From Alnus glutinosa (taxonomy: Eukaryota > Streptophyta > Magnoliopsida > Fagales > Betulaceae), in NCBI RefSeq assembly GCF_958979055.1, contig NC_084896.1, positions 6,700,501-6,764,500 on the forward strand: 64,000 bases of DNA, in the 5' to 3' direction. Numbering within the stretch: the first letter of the stretch is position 1; the number at the start of each line of letters is the position of its first letter. Shown here piece after piece: positions 1 to 11,167 of the stretch. A program made the position numbers and the translations under genes. The notes below the pieces were generated by a model that worked only from the letters and a program-made list of their open reading frames with translations, did not search any database and had not been told where the DNA came from.

Positions 1-93
1 CACTCATTAAATAAAACCATATTTGAAGACTTAGCAAGCCTTATGATCTTCTCCACAGAAGTTAAAACATAGACCCGTTCAGTGACTCGCCTT

Positions 94-101
94 CATAAAT
101 A
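94..101 (+). promoter_or_regulatory. TATA box of GLP A1
   Basis: CATAAATA lies 96 bp upstream of the ATG at 190. The 30 bp before it match the block found at the same place in genes B and C (AAAACATAGACC, then GTTC and TGACTCG), so this is the shared core promoter. The 5' UTR contains CTCACCCCTCACC and AAGCAAGAAT, also shared with B and C. Confidence 0.7.
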
Positions 102-189
102 GTCGTCTTCCAATGCAACATTTCTCACCCCTCACCCAATAAGCAAGAATACAAAGCTAGCATACTCAAAGCTGGAGATAACCTCAAAA

Positions 190-940
190 ATGATGAAAAG
201 CGTTCCTAACTACCTGGTAACCGTGCTCGTCTTGGCTTTGGCATGCTCTCTTGCCTCTGCATATGACCCCAGTCCTCTGCAAGATTTCTGCGTTTCAACC
301 AATGATTCTGCTTCTGGAGGTATGAAGTCATTTGAAGCATTTGTCCATAATATTGTATTTTTGCTCGATTCTTTTTATATACCTGCTTTTCCATCTCCAT
401 GCAGTATTTGTGAATGGAAAGTTCTGCAAGGACTCCAAGCTTGTCTCTGGCAATGATTTTTTCTTCTCCGGACTAAACATTCCCAGAGACACGTCAAATC
501 CACTTGGATCGACGGTCACTCTCCTCAATATGGACAAAATACTAGGCCTCAACACTTTAGGCATATCCTTGGCTCGCATTGACTTTGCACCATACGGCCT
601 AAATCCTCCCCACATTCACCCTCGTGGAACCGAGATCCTTGTAGTCCTAGAGGGTACTCTATTAGTTGGCTTTGTCACATCCAACACAGATAACCGTCTC
701 TTCACCAAAGTTCTTAACGCTGGAGACGTCTTTGTCTTCCCAATTGGTCTCATTCACTTCCAGTTTAATACTGGGCATACCAATGCCGTAGCCATTGCCG
801 GTCTCAGCAGCCAAAATCCTGGGGTCATCACCATAGCAAATGCAGTCTTTGGATCTAATCCTCCAATCAATCCTGATGTTCTTGCCAAGGCCTTCCAACT
901 AGACAGAAACATGATTAATTATCTTCAGAGAAAGTTCTAG
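190..940 (+). CDS. Germin-like protein A1 (subfamily 1 type, secreted cupin)
   Basis: Two exons, 190-319 and 405-940, with an 85-bp GT-AG phase-1 intron (320-404) that splits a Val codon; product 221 aa. Residues 1-24 form a signal peptide ending ASA, so the mature protein starts near Tyr25. Cys34 and Cys51 (in GKFCKD) are the expected germin disulphide. Germin box 1 supplies His113, His115 and Glu120 and box 2 ([10 protein letters not shown]) supplies His161, the full Mn-ligand set. Length is normal for the family. Family knowledge: GLPs form apoplastic homo-oligomers, some with superoxide dismutase or oxalate oxidase activity; which applies here cannot be told. A second ATG directly follows the first and could also start translation. 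The mature protein appears identical to that of A2. Confidence 0.95.
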
Positions 941-1419
941 TGGGAAAATAATTAGAATAATATTTGTAATTGCCAATAATGAATCATTAGATGGTTCAGA
1001 TAGAGCTTGCCATTATTCCCTTCTTGTAACACCATATCAATAACTTTAATGAATCAAAATTCTTTCTTATATGCTGTTTCTCCTTTTTCTTTTTTTGTCA
1101 CGAAATGATAATTGAGGTAGAACAAGTGCACAATTAAAGTTAATTACATTATGAATCCAAATGTTTGAGACATCACTTTTAACTTCTCTCGATACATGCC
1201 CTTCATATATTACAACTCACATGAAATACCTTTTAGACAATTGTGAACTCTACTTTGTGAAAATTAGGGATTAATTAATAGGAAAATGAAAATGATGTAC
1301 TTTGTAAATACATGCATATAAAAGACAGTGAAAAATGATTGCATCGTTGGACAGGGTACACTGGGACGTGCGGGATAACGATCATGGGCTTACTGTACAG
1401 GTTAACGCTATGGTCAAAG

Positions 1420-1477
<58 letters not shown>

Positions 1478-2725
1478 GTTTGGCCTTGACGTACATCCCA
1501 GTGTTTAATTAGTGGTCACTTTAGGCGTATGTCACTAGCAGCGTGGGACATCCGAGGTCGGACTCTTTCGAGCTACAATTGATGGATGCTAGCGTACAAT
1601 ATACAAGGAACTAGTATTGTATTACAGGTCCCTTGGGATAGAGCCAACTTTGCGGGAAGGGGTTAATATCTCGAGTAGACTATATGGAGTTTAATTATGA
1701 CATGATTCTTTTATTACTGCATATACTTTATCTATATTGCATTCATGATCTTTTTATCAAATAAGGAACTATAAATTTACATTGGTGCATGTGATTTAAA
1801 TTTTAAACATTTCAGTTCACCAAATTAAAACATGTGCACCATGTGTATTATTACTTACTAAGTCGTAGACTTACACTTGTATCTTTTCCACCTATGAAAT
1901 ATGTGTTGTTTCATAGTTGGGACTACCTTTAGATGTCGGATTTAAGTTGAACCTCCAGGCAAATGCGGCTGATTAGCTTAGTGATATCGATCTGTTTAAT
2001 GCTTGAGGACTTATTGCAGGATAATGAAGACCGCTCATGATAATTAGTGCTTTTTGGTGATGTTGTACGTACGTTTAGCATTTGAGGCTCAATTATCTAT
2101 TAAGGTTTAGTTTGAACCTTTTATACTGATGATATGTTTAGTATGATTTCTGTTAATGTGATTATTCTTAGTAGATGCTCTATTTGTAATTATTGTTGTT
2201 AGAATATTATATGTTTCTGCTGCATAGTATTCTGTTTTTTAGGAGTACTAGAGATACCTGAGTCTTATTCCTTATGGAGTGGGATTGGGAGGCGAACCGT
2301 AAAATTAATTACCAATTAATTAATTTCTCAGGCTACTACAACCGCCCCACAACCCAAATAACCATCAAGGATCTGAATGCACCCCTAGCAAGATGCAACA
2401 CCCAACAACTGATTCCTCACTCTACGAGCTCAACTAATTGCCTGTCCACACCATGTGCCCATTTCCAAAAGATTTAGGGAGGGAATCTCAAATTGAGTAA
2501 CAACTTATTTTCTAAGAATCCCTTGAACCATGAAAAGGAAGGGCAGAGATAATGGCCTATATAAAGGAAGAAAGGGTACTATTCACACAGGTATGTGCAC
2601 TTTGTCTTAACAAGACTATGCTAAAATCCCCTCTTCATATACACCAACTCATGTGAGCATCGGAGTAGTCTCATCGGATCCAGCCTCAACGAATCCCCAT
2701 AACCTCTTAATTTTCTTCCTTTGCA
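941..2725. other. A1 3' UTR and non-coding flank
   Basis: Starts with the gene A 3' UTR, including the conserved ATGAATCATTAGAT motif at about 979-992. A hairpin-like element lies at about 1354-1508: arms around ACACTGGGACGT and ACATCCCAGTGT flank a T tract of about 53 bases (1422-1474). The rest is AT-rich with no recognisable coding domain. It recurs in units 2 and 3. Confidence 0.6.
1354..1508. repeat. Small inverted-repeat element with poly-T core
   Basis: The left arm ACACTGGGACGTGCG and the right arm (reverse complement ACACTGGGATGTACG) face each other. Inner GTCAAAGG pairs imperfectly with CCTTGAC. The T run between them differs in length among units (about 53, 23 and 19 bases). A MITE-like hairpin is likely; no clear target duplication was found. 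Confidence 0.45.
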
Positions 2726-3063
2726 CACTACAAAAAATAAGCTCATTAACTGCGACATTTTGTCGCTGCTAATGAATACTTTGTCGCCGCTATTGATCAA
2801 TAACGGCGACATGTGGCCGCTAATGAGGTGGTCAGTAAAAGTCGGACGCTAATGATCAATAGCGGCGACCTCAAAGAGTCGCCGGTAATAATAGATAAAT
2901 AGCGGTGATAAATGTTGCCGCTAATAGTATTTATGTGGATGCTAAAAAACTTTATAACTTGACCTGTATGTCGCCGCTAATGCTCTATCATTAGCGGCGA
3001 CATAGGGGTCGCTGCTAATACTCTATTATTAGCAGCGACAAACGGGTCACCGCTAATGATATT

Positions 3064-3094
<31 letters not shown>

Positions 3095-5066
3095 AAATAA
3101 AAAACAAATCCGAAAAAAAACTAATTATAGTTTTTTGGGATTTATTTTTTATTTTTTAATATTATTTTTTAAAAAAATATATTCAGCAAAAATGAAGAAG
3201 ATAATTTTAAAGAATATATTCAACAAAAAATGAATTCATATGATTGAATATCTGAATTCATTATTTTTGGCAATTAGATTCCAGAAACCCTGTAACTAAT
3301 ATAAGCAATGAAAATGAGAAATATATATATATATATTGGAATTGAAACTACTTATTTAATGATATATATATATATATATCAGGGATTCCAACAAACATTT
3401 TCTTATACATAACAAACTCCAATTTACTTTTTCTTAGCCTCATTATTTATAATAAAACACAGGAGAAGAATATCATACATCAAGATATCATTCACATCAA
3501 ATACTGTGTTCTCCATTTCCTTAACCATTTATTTATTGCTCTTGGAAGAAAAGGATAAAAAGAAACAGATCTTACACTATAAAAGGAACTTAACCATTCA
3601 TCCAAGGATAAAGGTGCAGTAATTTTTATGCAAAATTATGAAAATGAAGGTACCTCAGCAAACGAGCTGAACTTATTTTGTGAAGAAATGGGCTCCATAC
3701 GTGCCTTTATCTGCTCACATGCATCCAAAACTGCATATCCATACATATCAGAACTTGCAGAAGCAGCTGTCGGTGATGAATTAGGAACCTGACCACCATG
3801 AAAACAATATACAAAAATCATAGCACCCATTATTCTTCTACAGAAAATCTTTCACAAAACCCAGAAATTTTCACAATCAATCAACCCAAATCAAAACAAG
3901 ATAAAGACCCAAAAATATTTTACAAAACCCATTCGGTTTGCCAACAAAAATCCTCCAGATTTTTTCAAAAACCCACTCGGTTTCTCCACCGAAAACCAAA
4001 TCCATCAAGTGAAAAATCAAAATCTGAGAATTTCATAATATCTACCAACCCAACCCCATTAAATTTTTTAACCCAAAAACCCTCAAGAACCCAGATTATT
4101 TTCCCATACTCATACGTCTTTCTCAGAGATTTTCTACCCAAAAATTTGGTACCCATCAACCCAAAACCAAAATCTGAGAAGTTACTTACCCAAAAATCGG
4201 ATCCTCACTGTTTGGGCTCCGGGAAAATGCCGAAAAAATCCCTCTCTAGCGTCGCCGGCATCGGCCGTGACCCGCCGGTGTCGGCGTCCTGCCCAGCGGT
4301 GGCTGACCCACCATAAACTTCACCCTCTCCTTCTCTGATCTCCCTCTTCCTCTCCCCATCTCTCAATCTCCCTCTCTCAGCCTCTCAGAAAAAAAAAAAA
4401 GAAGGAACAGGAACGAACAAAGAAGAAAGAAAAAGAAAATGAGGAAAAAAGAAAAAGAAAGAGATCAACAAAAAGGAGAAAACTCTGAAAGTTTTTGACA
4501 AAAAAAAAAAAAGCGGGAGGGGGAATTTCGTGTCCGGCGCACCATCCCAAAACGACTCCAATTGAATACAAAAATTAAATTTAAAAAAATTAAAAGCTAT
4601 TTTTTTTTTTTTTTTTTTTGCTATATGACAAAAATTTTGTTAATAAATTTTTTTAAAAAAAATTACAAAAAGAGTAATTTTCTAAAATGATTAAATCTAA
4701 TATTTATTTTTTAAAATCAGTTCATATTTTTATTTTTGAGAAAAGATTAAAAAAAAAGTAAAATAAAATAAAATTTAAATCAACTGAGATTATTTTCAAT
4801 TTAAAAAAAAAATCAAATTTAAGCATTTTTTTTTTAGTTTTTTATTTATTTTAAATCTTTTTTTTAAAATTTATTTTTTTAATTGAAAAATGACATGTGG
4901 CAGGGATAATATGGGAATATTTCAAAGCCAATTAAAATTAAAATTAATTATTATTTTTTTCGTTAACTATTAGTGACGACAACAATGTCGCTGCTAATAG
5001 TATATTATTCGTGGGGACTAAACATAGTCACCGCTAATGAGACATTATTAGTGGCGACTTTGTGTC
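2726..5066. mobile_element. CACTA-type transposon, 3'-truncated (unit 1)
   Basis: Begins CACTACAAAAAATAAG directly after GCA, the same insertion point as in units 2 and 3. Both ends carry arrays of subterminal repeats of the type TCGCCGCTAATG / ATTAGCGGCGACA, typical of CACTA (En/Spm) elements. The interior holds a captured exon (3654-3788), a GC-rich block around 4240-4315 and AT-rich spacer. No transposase is visible, so it is non-autonomous. The right end is missing: near 5066 the subterminal repeats stop and an inverted LTR fragment begins. Unit 3 has the complete form. Confidence 0.85.
3654..3788 (-). pseudogene. Captured xanthine dehydrogenase exon inside CACTA element
   Basis: The minus strand has a 135-bp in-frame exon between a clean acceptor (CAG before 3788) and donor (GT after 3654). 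It encodes 45 residues including [20 protein letters not shown] and [14 protein letters not shown] recognise these from plant xanthine dehydrogenase (molybdopterin domain), where the family usually has [14 protein letters not shown]. No other XDH part was recognised nearby, so it is a single captured exon rather than a gene. Copies at 31435-31569 and 53671-53805 also keep the frame. The XDH match is from memory of the family. Confidence 0.8.
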
Positions 5067-5245
5067 ATGATATGACTTTTGTACTGTATAGTATGTTTCC
5101 CTTTTGAGATTTATAGCTTGTAAAGAGCTACTCTTATGTACATATAAATAAAATAGATGATTAAGGTCTATATTTGAAAAGGTGTGTTTTATGTAAATGT
5201 ATTTTTAGGCTCAAGTTCGCGTTCCCCTTATATCCCAAAACGAGG
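5067..5245 (-). repeat. Inverted LTR fragment at CACTA truncation (unit 1)
   Basis: Reverse complement of about 15451-15628: it reads into CTCAAGTTCGCGTTCCCC and then TATATCCCAAAAC, the inverse of the TGTCACGCCCCC-type LTR start at 15443. Similarity ends at GAGGGCG near 5247. Confidence 0.75.
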
Positions 5246-6211
5246 GCGCTTCTTCTTTTCAGAAACTTATTATACACAAAAACTTCGACCATGATACGCG
5301 ATTGTTCTTATCCTTTCAAAAAGGGTGTAAGAAAATAATATTTTATATAGTACCATGATCTATTCTATGAGGCAATCTGCTAACTAAGGCGGGGGTACTA
5401 ACATTTATTCAATATGGACTGGCAAATCTACGTATGCTTCCTCATTAACCTCGTCGAAAACTAGAGAGTATATTCGTGTTTGAGCGGGTGTCACATACTT
5501 ATTAAGTACACTCAACCGATAAAGTCTCACCTAATTTAGATTAGGTCTTCTGCATTAGAATACATAGCTCTGACTTGCTATTCGATACCTCCCAAGAAAA
5601 ATCTTCCATCTCGTGTTATTAAAATTCCAACGCCCAATTCTAGGAAAAAAAAAACTTATTCAAAGTCCAACGTCTTGATAAAAAGACCATGCTTAATTAA
5701 TCCTTAGAGGTTGAAGTTTCTGTCTATTAGAAAATCCTTAAACATTATTTCTGAGTCCAACTATTCCTATCCTCAATTAAGACAGTCTTTAATTCTTCAG
5801 ACCTCGAAAACATAAATTATATCATTCATAATAATTCCATTAAGAATTTAAAATCAAGATAGAACCTTCCTCAATGAACCTCAATTGACTTAGCGAAAGG
5901 CTAAGATGTAGACTTCAAAATATAATTTTAATCCATAGGATTCTCCAATGATGACACTAAGTAGTTTCGTTTCCTCAAATTGGCATGTATCCCAAAACTT
6001 TACCTTGATCACAAATTTGTATTATAGCATAGGCACGTAGATCAAATCGATCATAATCCTTAATTAACTCAAGTCATTCATACTACCTTTAAACTCTTTA
6101 AGGATAAATGAATACTTATGCAGTATTTGCATAACTCATCAAGAAACAGATTCCATTTCTTCAGATAATTCCATCATATATCATAAAACCATGATAATCT
6201 TACATTAAGAG

Positions 6212-6255
<44 letters not shown>

Positions 6256-7729
6256 AAGCTAATACTTTAATAAAACTCATTGATGAGATACACCCATGCC
6301 ACCAAAATCCTATACAACATATAATATCATACCAAGAATCAGACCTTTACAAAATATGTTCGCCAACTATAGTCTCATCATCAAGTATACAATTCAATAG
6401 TTACTCAGAACTAATCAATTATGGAGTGATTTACCGATATGCTCGAGTGGTCCTAAAAATTTTAAACTTTCCACACAAACAAAAATCAAACTCCAAATCC
6501 CCACAATCAATATTAATAACCCAAGATTTAACAAAATCAAACTCCCACATATAATAGTCACTAGCATCAAGACCAAGCCAAAGGCTAAATTAACATACCT
6601 ACAAGCTCTTAGTTAGCAATTCAAAACGTCAATAATCACACCCCAATTGATTAGCCTCCAGAATCATAAATAAAATTTTAATACTACACATCCATCCAAA
6701 TCAAGGACTAATCACCCATCCGCAATTCTTCATAGCAAAAGCAAGATGTAATATATTTAAAACCATCTCATATCAACCCAGTTTCCTCAAACCTTCATAC
6801 TCTTATAGCATTTACCTCAAGATCTTCCAACAAAATCACCGAATTCATCAAATCCATATATATAGCTAGAGTGTTAATCATCCAAGTGTCATAACCATTC
6901 TATCCTCAGAATGACCTCAAACCAAACATAACTTTTTACCATCGGTTTTCTTAATACCATATATAAATACCATATATAAATACCAAGTTCGTTCCAATAT
7001 CCCCCTATAAGAGTCGATACAAATAAATCACAATTTCTAGCTAGTTGCATTACAACATCGTTCTAGCAAAATCCACGCTTAGATTTTTAAGCCTACTGTC
7101 CTCAAAAGTCTACATAAACTCATTATCACTTGATATCACTATTGTCGATGGGTAAATTAATTAAATCTCCATATTTGCCTCAATTTTGGTGGTTAACTAG
7201 CATTCCATGTCATTACCAATCCCTTTGGTATACTACTGAAACTATCTACCCTCAAAATAGGTATCCATCATAAGAAAGAAGATTCAGGTCCATTACATCC
7301 CTAAACTCCCAACATTATTCTTTTGAAATTTTGATGCACTATGAAACTTTCAATAATTTAATTAATCTTGATACACTAAGTCTCCAAAATACCCAAGATT
7401 TATCGAGTGTGCATTAAACCTTTAGTATTCACCTCAAAAATTTGCTTCCACAGTGTGATAACAAAGAGTCAAATTCTATTTCCTACATCCATATTCCTTA
7501 TTAATAGACCACAAGCCTGCAAAAGTAATATGCATCAACAATCTGCAATTTAATATCCTTCTTAATTATACCTCAAAACATGGTCCTAGATACCAATCCA
7601 TCCAAAACAAGTTGGTCTATAACCGATGCAATCTAAAACATTTGCTACTCCTCGAAAAGATTGTACAACTTAACACCTAGGTAAACAGATCTTAAAAACC
7701 TATCCCACTTTGATAATGATCATAACCTG
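5246..7729. other. Gene-free AT-rich stretch, probably decayed repeat DNA
   Basis: No long open frame and no recognised domain on either strand. Contains an A run at about 6216-6252. The same stretch follows the truncated CACTA in unit 2 (33027-35506) but is absent from unit 3. It came with the rearrangement that truncated the CACTA element. Origin not recognised. Confidence 0.6.
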
Positions 7730-8120
7730 TAATCATCCTAAAATTGTATTATATTTTATTGTTCCTCGTGTACGTGAATCTGTCTACCTGAAAACCCTAA
7801 TATGACCATTTCAATTTATTTATAAATTGCGGAAAATCCAATTAAGTACAACAGTTAACTTTTTCAAAAGAAAAAATGAAAAAAGTTTAGAAGCCAATAC
7901 GGGACGATGCATCATCGCCAAAACTTTGATTTTAATATATTTTTTATTTATGCTATTGCTCTCTCAATAAAAATGATCAGTTCCATCCTTTGGGTCAGGC
8001 GTAGTTTTACTCGGTTGGAAATACCTTCTAACTCCAACGTCACGATAGACTGAATCATTAGAAAAGCAAAATTGGAGCAACAAGGTACTTAATATATAGA
8101 GAAAACTTCACTGACCATCC
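7730..8120. repeat. Displaced copy of the C-upstream segment (unit 1)
   Basis: About 390 bp matching 22123-22512 (upstream of gene C) nearly base for base, from AATCATCCTAAAATTG to CACTGACCATCC. It ends inside the left terminal repeat of the MULE-type MITE and then joins unrelated LTR-type sequence. A second displaced copy is at 35507-35897; unit 3 has none before gene B. Confidence 0.85.
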
Positions 8121-9621
8121 TTCTGTTTTCCTAAAGAAGAAGAGAGAGTTTAATAGCTCTCTTCTTGCTATTCTAGCCACCGGACCGAGAGGAAATTAGA
8201 GGAGAAGGAGAAGTAACTTGCAGAGAAAGAAGAGAGTTTTTGGGCTTCTTTTATACTGAAACTGGTGGTTGAGATTGCTTGCCTCAAAATTGATCAATGG
8301 CTGTGAATCCAGGAGTGGGCAGCAAGAAGAATCAAAGGGTGGATTTTATACTTGAGCAGCACATTTAGATCCATGGCCGAGAATCACCCTTGAGCAGCAA
8401 GTTTGGTTTAAACATATCTTGAGCAACACGTTTGAGCTTCAAGAAGATAAGAGAGTTGTAAAAAATATCAATTAAAGGGGAACCACCTGCTGAAACGTGA
8501 GAGAGGACTAAATTAATGTGGGCTGGGCAGAGCTTCAAGTGTGGACTGGGCTGGGCTCTTAAGGAATAGAAATGGGCCCACAAATATTATATATCTTAAA
8601 AAAAAAAAAATTCTTTATCTTAATGGGTGATTGAGGCACTTTTGATTTGGGTGAAAACTCAATAATGGTTATTGGTTATTGGTTAAAATCGGTAACCGTA
8701 ACTAGGGTAGCCGATTCGTCAAAATCGCCAACCGGGTAGCCGATTAAAAGGGTGAGGCCACCGTGGGCTTTTATGTGGAGACAACGGAGAAAATCTGTTT
8801 GGGCTTCTCCTGTTAAAAGGGTGGACAGTGGAAAAGGACAAATTTTTCATTCAGATTGAGGTCGTTGATGACATTGTTTCACTTCCATATATTATTTATT
8901 CTTTAAAGTATTTGATTTTTTACGTTTACATGTTTTTATTATGTTAATTATATTAAAAATATTTATATATATTATTTATTCTTTAAAGTATCTGCAACTT
9001 GATACTTTAAAGAATATAAACGACAAGGCCATCCTCTTCGCCATCTTTCGAGACTTCTCTTCCAAATCTTCTGTTAAAAGCTCCAAATTACAAGGTCAGC
9101 GGTCGCCACTGCACCCCTAACCTTCTGATCCGTCCATCACTATTGATGTTGACATGCTGACCTACCAAAAACTACCCAACAAACAAATTACCCATCGAAG
9201 ACTGACACGAAGAATCGCTATGCTTTTGTTTGGATGTGGAGCAACTTTCAAATATTCCAATTAAATGAGTTGACAAGAATATACCAATTAAATGCATGCT
9301 TTTAGCATGGTACGTAGCCGTTATCTAGGAAAGCTTTTTGTAGCATAGCAAATCATTTGATTTGGAGCATTTCACGCTGTTTGAACATCTGCATTTTCCT
9401 TGAATGCATCAAGTCATTAAACAATTTCACAACTCGAAACATCATTTATATTTGCACATGCACGTAATCCATATGAGACTTTTTGTTGAACAAGTCGTCT
9501 TCAAATTGTTAACGAGTACGTAATGCTTGTTGTAAACATTTTGTACACAATTTCTTTCTATTATTTTTTTTTTAAAGAAAAATTACAAAGTTTTCCGAGA
9601 GTAGCTCAATTCAGTCAATTG
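8121..9621. other. Flank upstream of B1
   Basis: The first 240 bp (TTCTGTTTTCCTAAAGAAG onward) match LTR-type sequence at 17458-17695. Next is a block with GGTTATTGGTTAAAATCGG and GGTAGCCGATT motifs, interrupted at about 8747 by a deletion of roughly 790 bp relative to unit 2 (36523 to about 37315). The rest matches 37319-38181, the distal upstream region of B2. No gene seen. Confidence 0.65.
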
Positions 9622-11048
9622 ACTGGAGACAGTGGCGGAGACAAAGGGGGGCGGGCATGGGCGCCCGCCCCCCCTAAATGGCTGAGAAATTTTTTTTTTA
9701 CAGATATTTTAAAAAAAAAATTACATTAAAAAGAAGAAAAAAAAAATGTTGATGCTAGCCCGCCCGTCCTGCTGATAACAAAAGGAAAAAAAAAAAAAAT
9801 TACATTTACATGGAAAAGCCAACTGTCAAAGAAAATTTTATCAAAAAAAAAAAAAAAAAAACAACAACAATCATTAAATTCTCACTTGCTCAGGAAGAGG
9901 AACGGTCGAACGAACAATTTTGTGGAAAAAAAAATACAAATCTGCAAAAGCCAACCATAAGAAGCCATTAAGCCAATAATACAAATCTTCTTCTCTAACC
10001 TCCGGCATCTGCACCACCTCCTCGCTCCTCGGCAAACTGCAGTCGGCAATATCTCGCATGGTAAGCACTAAGCAAGCCATCTACCTTTTTTTCTTTTCTT
10101 TTCTAGTACTGGGCAATGGGCATAGTGGATGAGACGAATAATAGACTGCAGATTTTCTTTCATTTGCTTTTTTCTTTCAAGATAACTAGATAAGGGGTGA
10201 AATATGTGGTTGAGTGGTTCACGACTTTTCAACGTTACCAGGTTTTTTTTTTTCTTTTTTTCTTTCTTTCTTTCTTTCTGTTTTGTTGATTTTCTTTCTT
10301 TCCTTTTTTTCTTTTTTTTTTTTTCCAACTTATCTTGACTTTTCAACGTTGCCATTTCAGGATTTTTTTTTTTTTTTTTCTTTTTGTTGACTTATCTAAC
10401 TTTTCATATTTTTTTTTTCTTTTTATTTTGTTGACTTCTCTAACTTTTCAATTTTTATTTTTTATTTTTTATTTTTGTTTTGTTTTGTTAATTTATTGAC
10501 TTTTCAGATTTATTTTTTTTGCCTTTTTGTTTTGTTGACTTCTTTTCAGGTTTTTTTTTTTTTGAATTGTTGCAATGTGAGTCATGTGACTTGCCAAGCC
10601 CACAACCGCATTTTTTTTCTTTTTCTTTTTTTTATTAAGTTAATTTTCTTTGTTTTGCTTTTCTTTATTACTTACGGTCATTGCAAATTGCAATTTGAAG
10701 CATATATAATTTTATTGACTCATCTTTTTTATTATAGTTTTTTATTTATTATTTTGATGAGAACAACATTGTCATTTTTTATTTTTATTTTTATAAGGTT
10801 TTCTTTATACTTTGGGATTGGTTCAACTGGCCAAGTGACAAGTTTCAGTAGAATTTTTGCCACTCTCAGGTATGTTATTTGCTATTGTTTGTTAATTTGT
10901 TAGATTAATAGCTATCAGAATATGCTAATAATTTTATTAGAATATCATTAGAGTATGTGTCATTAGGCCATTAGTTGTTTAGTGTGAAAAGTCTTAATAC
11001 TAATAGATAAATAAATTTTCAGGTTTCCAAAAACTCTTAAATTACAAC

Positions 11049-11167
11049 ATGAGCAAGTCAAAAACAATTGATGCATTTTTTAAGAAAAAAGATGCTGATT
11101 CAAATTCTAAACGTCTTCCTCAACATCTAATCATCAAACTTTAGCTCCTGAGCAAGTTGCTTCTAAG
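11049..11167 (+). pseudogene. Frameshifted N-terminal segment of the hAT transposase
   Basis: ATG at 11049 opens MSKSKTIDAFFKKK, a common start in this transposase group, then hits TAG near 11144. A shifted frame from about 11129 reads SNHQTLAPEQVASK straight into the main frame. The distance from 11049 to 11168 is one base short of a multiple of three, so a single-base deletion is the simplest cause. Confidence 0.75.

Noticed and set aside
2274-2477. 67-codon open frame repeated with hardly any change in all three units (also 27381-27584 and near 52230-52433).
   Set aside because: Conserved only because the units are recent copies. No recognisable domain, no promoter or splice context, and it lies in transposon-rich flank.
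3798-4316. 172-codon plus-strand frame in the CACTA elements, rich in Pro, Lys and Ser.
   Set aside because: Low-complexity translation opposite the captured exon and its flanks. The real coding signal (XDH exon) is on the other strand.
5246-7729. Possible decayed retrotransposon polyprotein between the CACTA element and gene B.
   Set aside because: No reverse transcriptase, integrase or protease motif could be read in any frame, so only an unassigned AT-rich stretch is reported.
10475-10903. 142-codon Phe/Leu-rich frame inside the hAT element.
   Set aside because: Translation of T-rich leader DNA; no membrane-protein family resemblance beyond composition.
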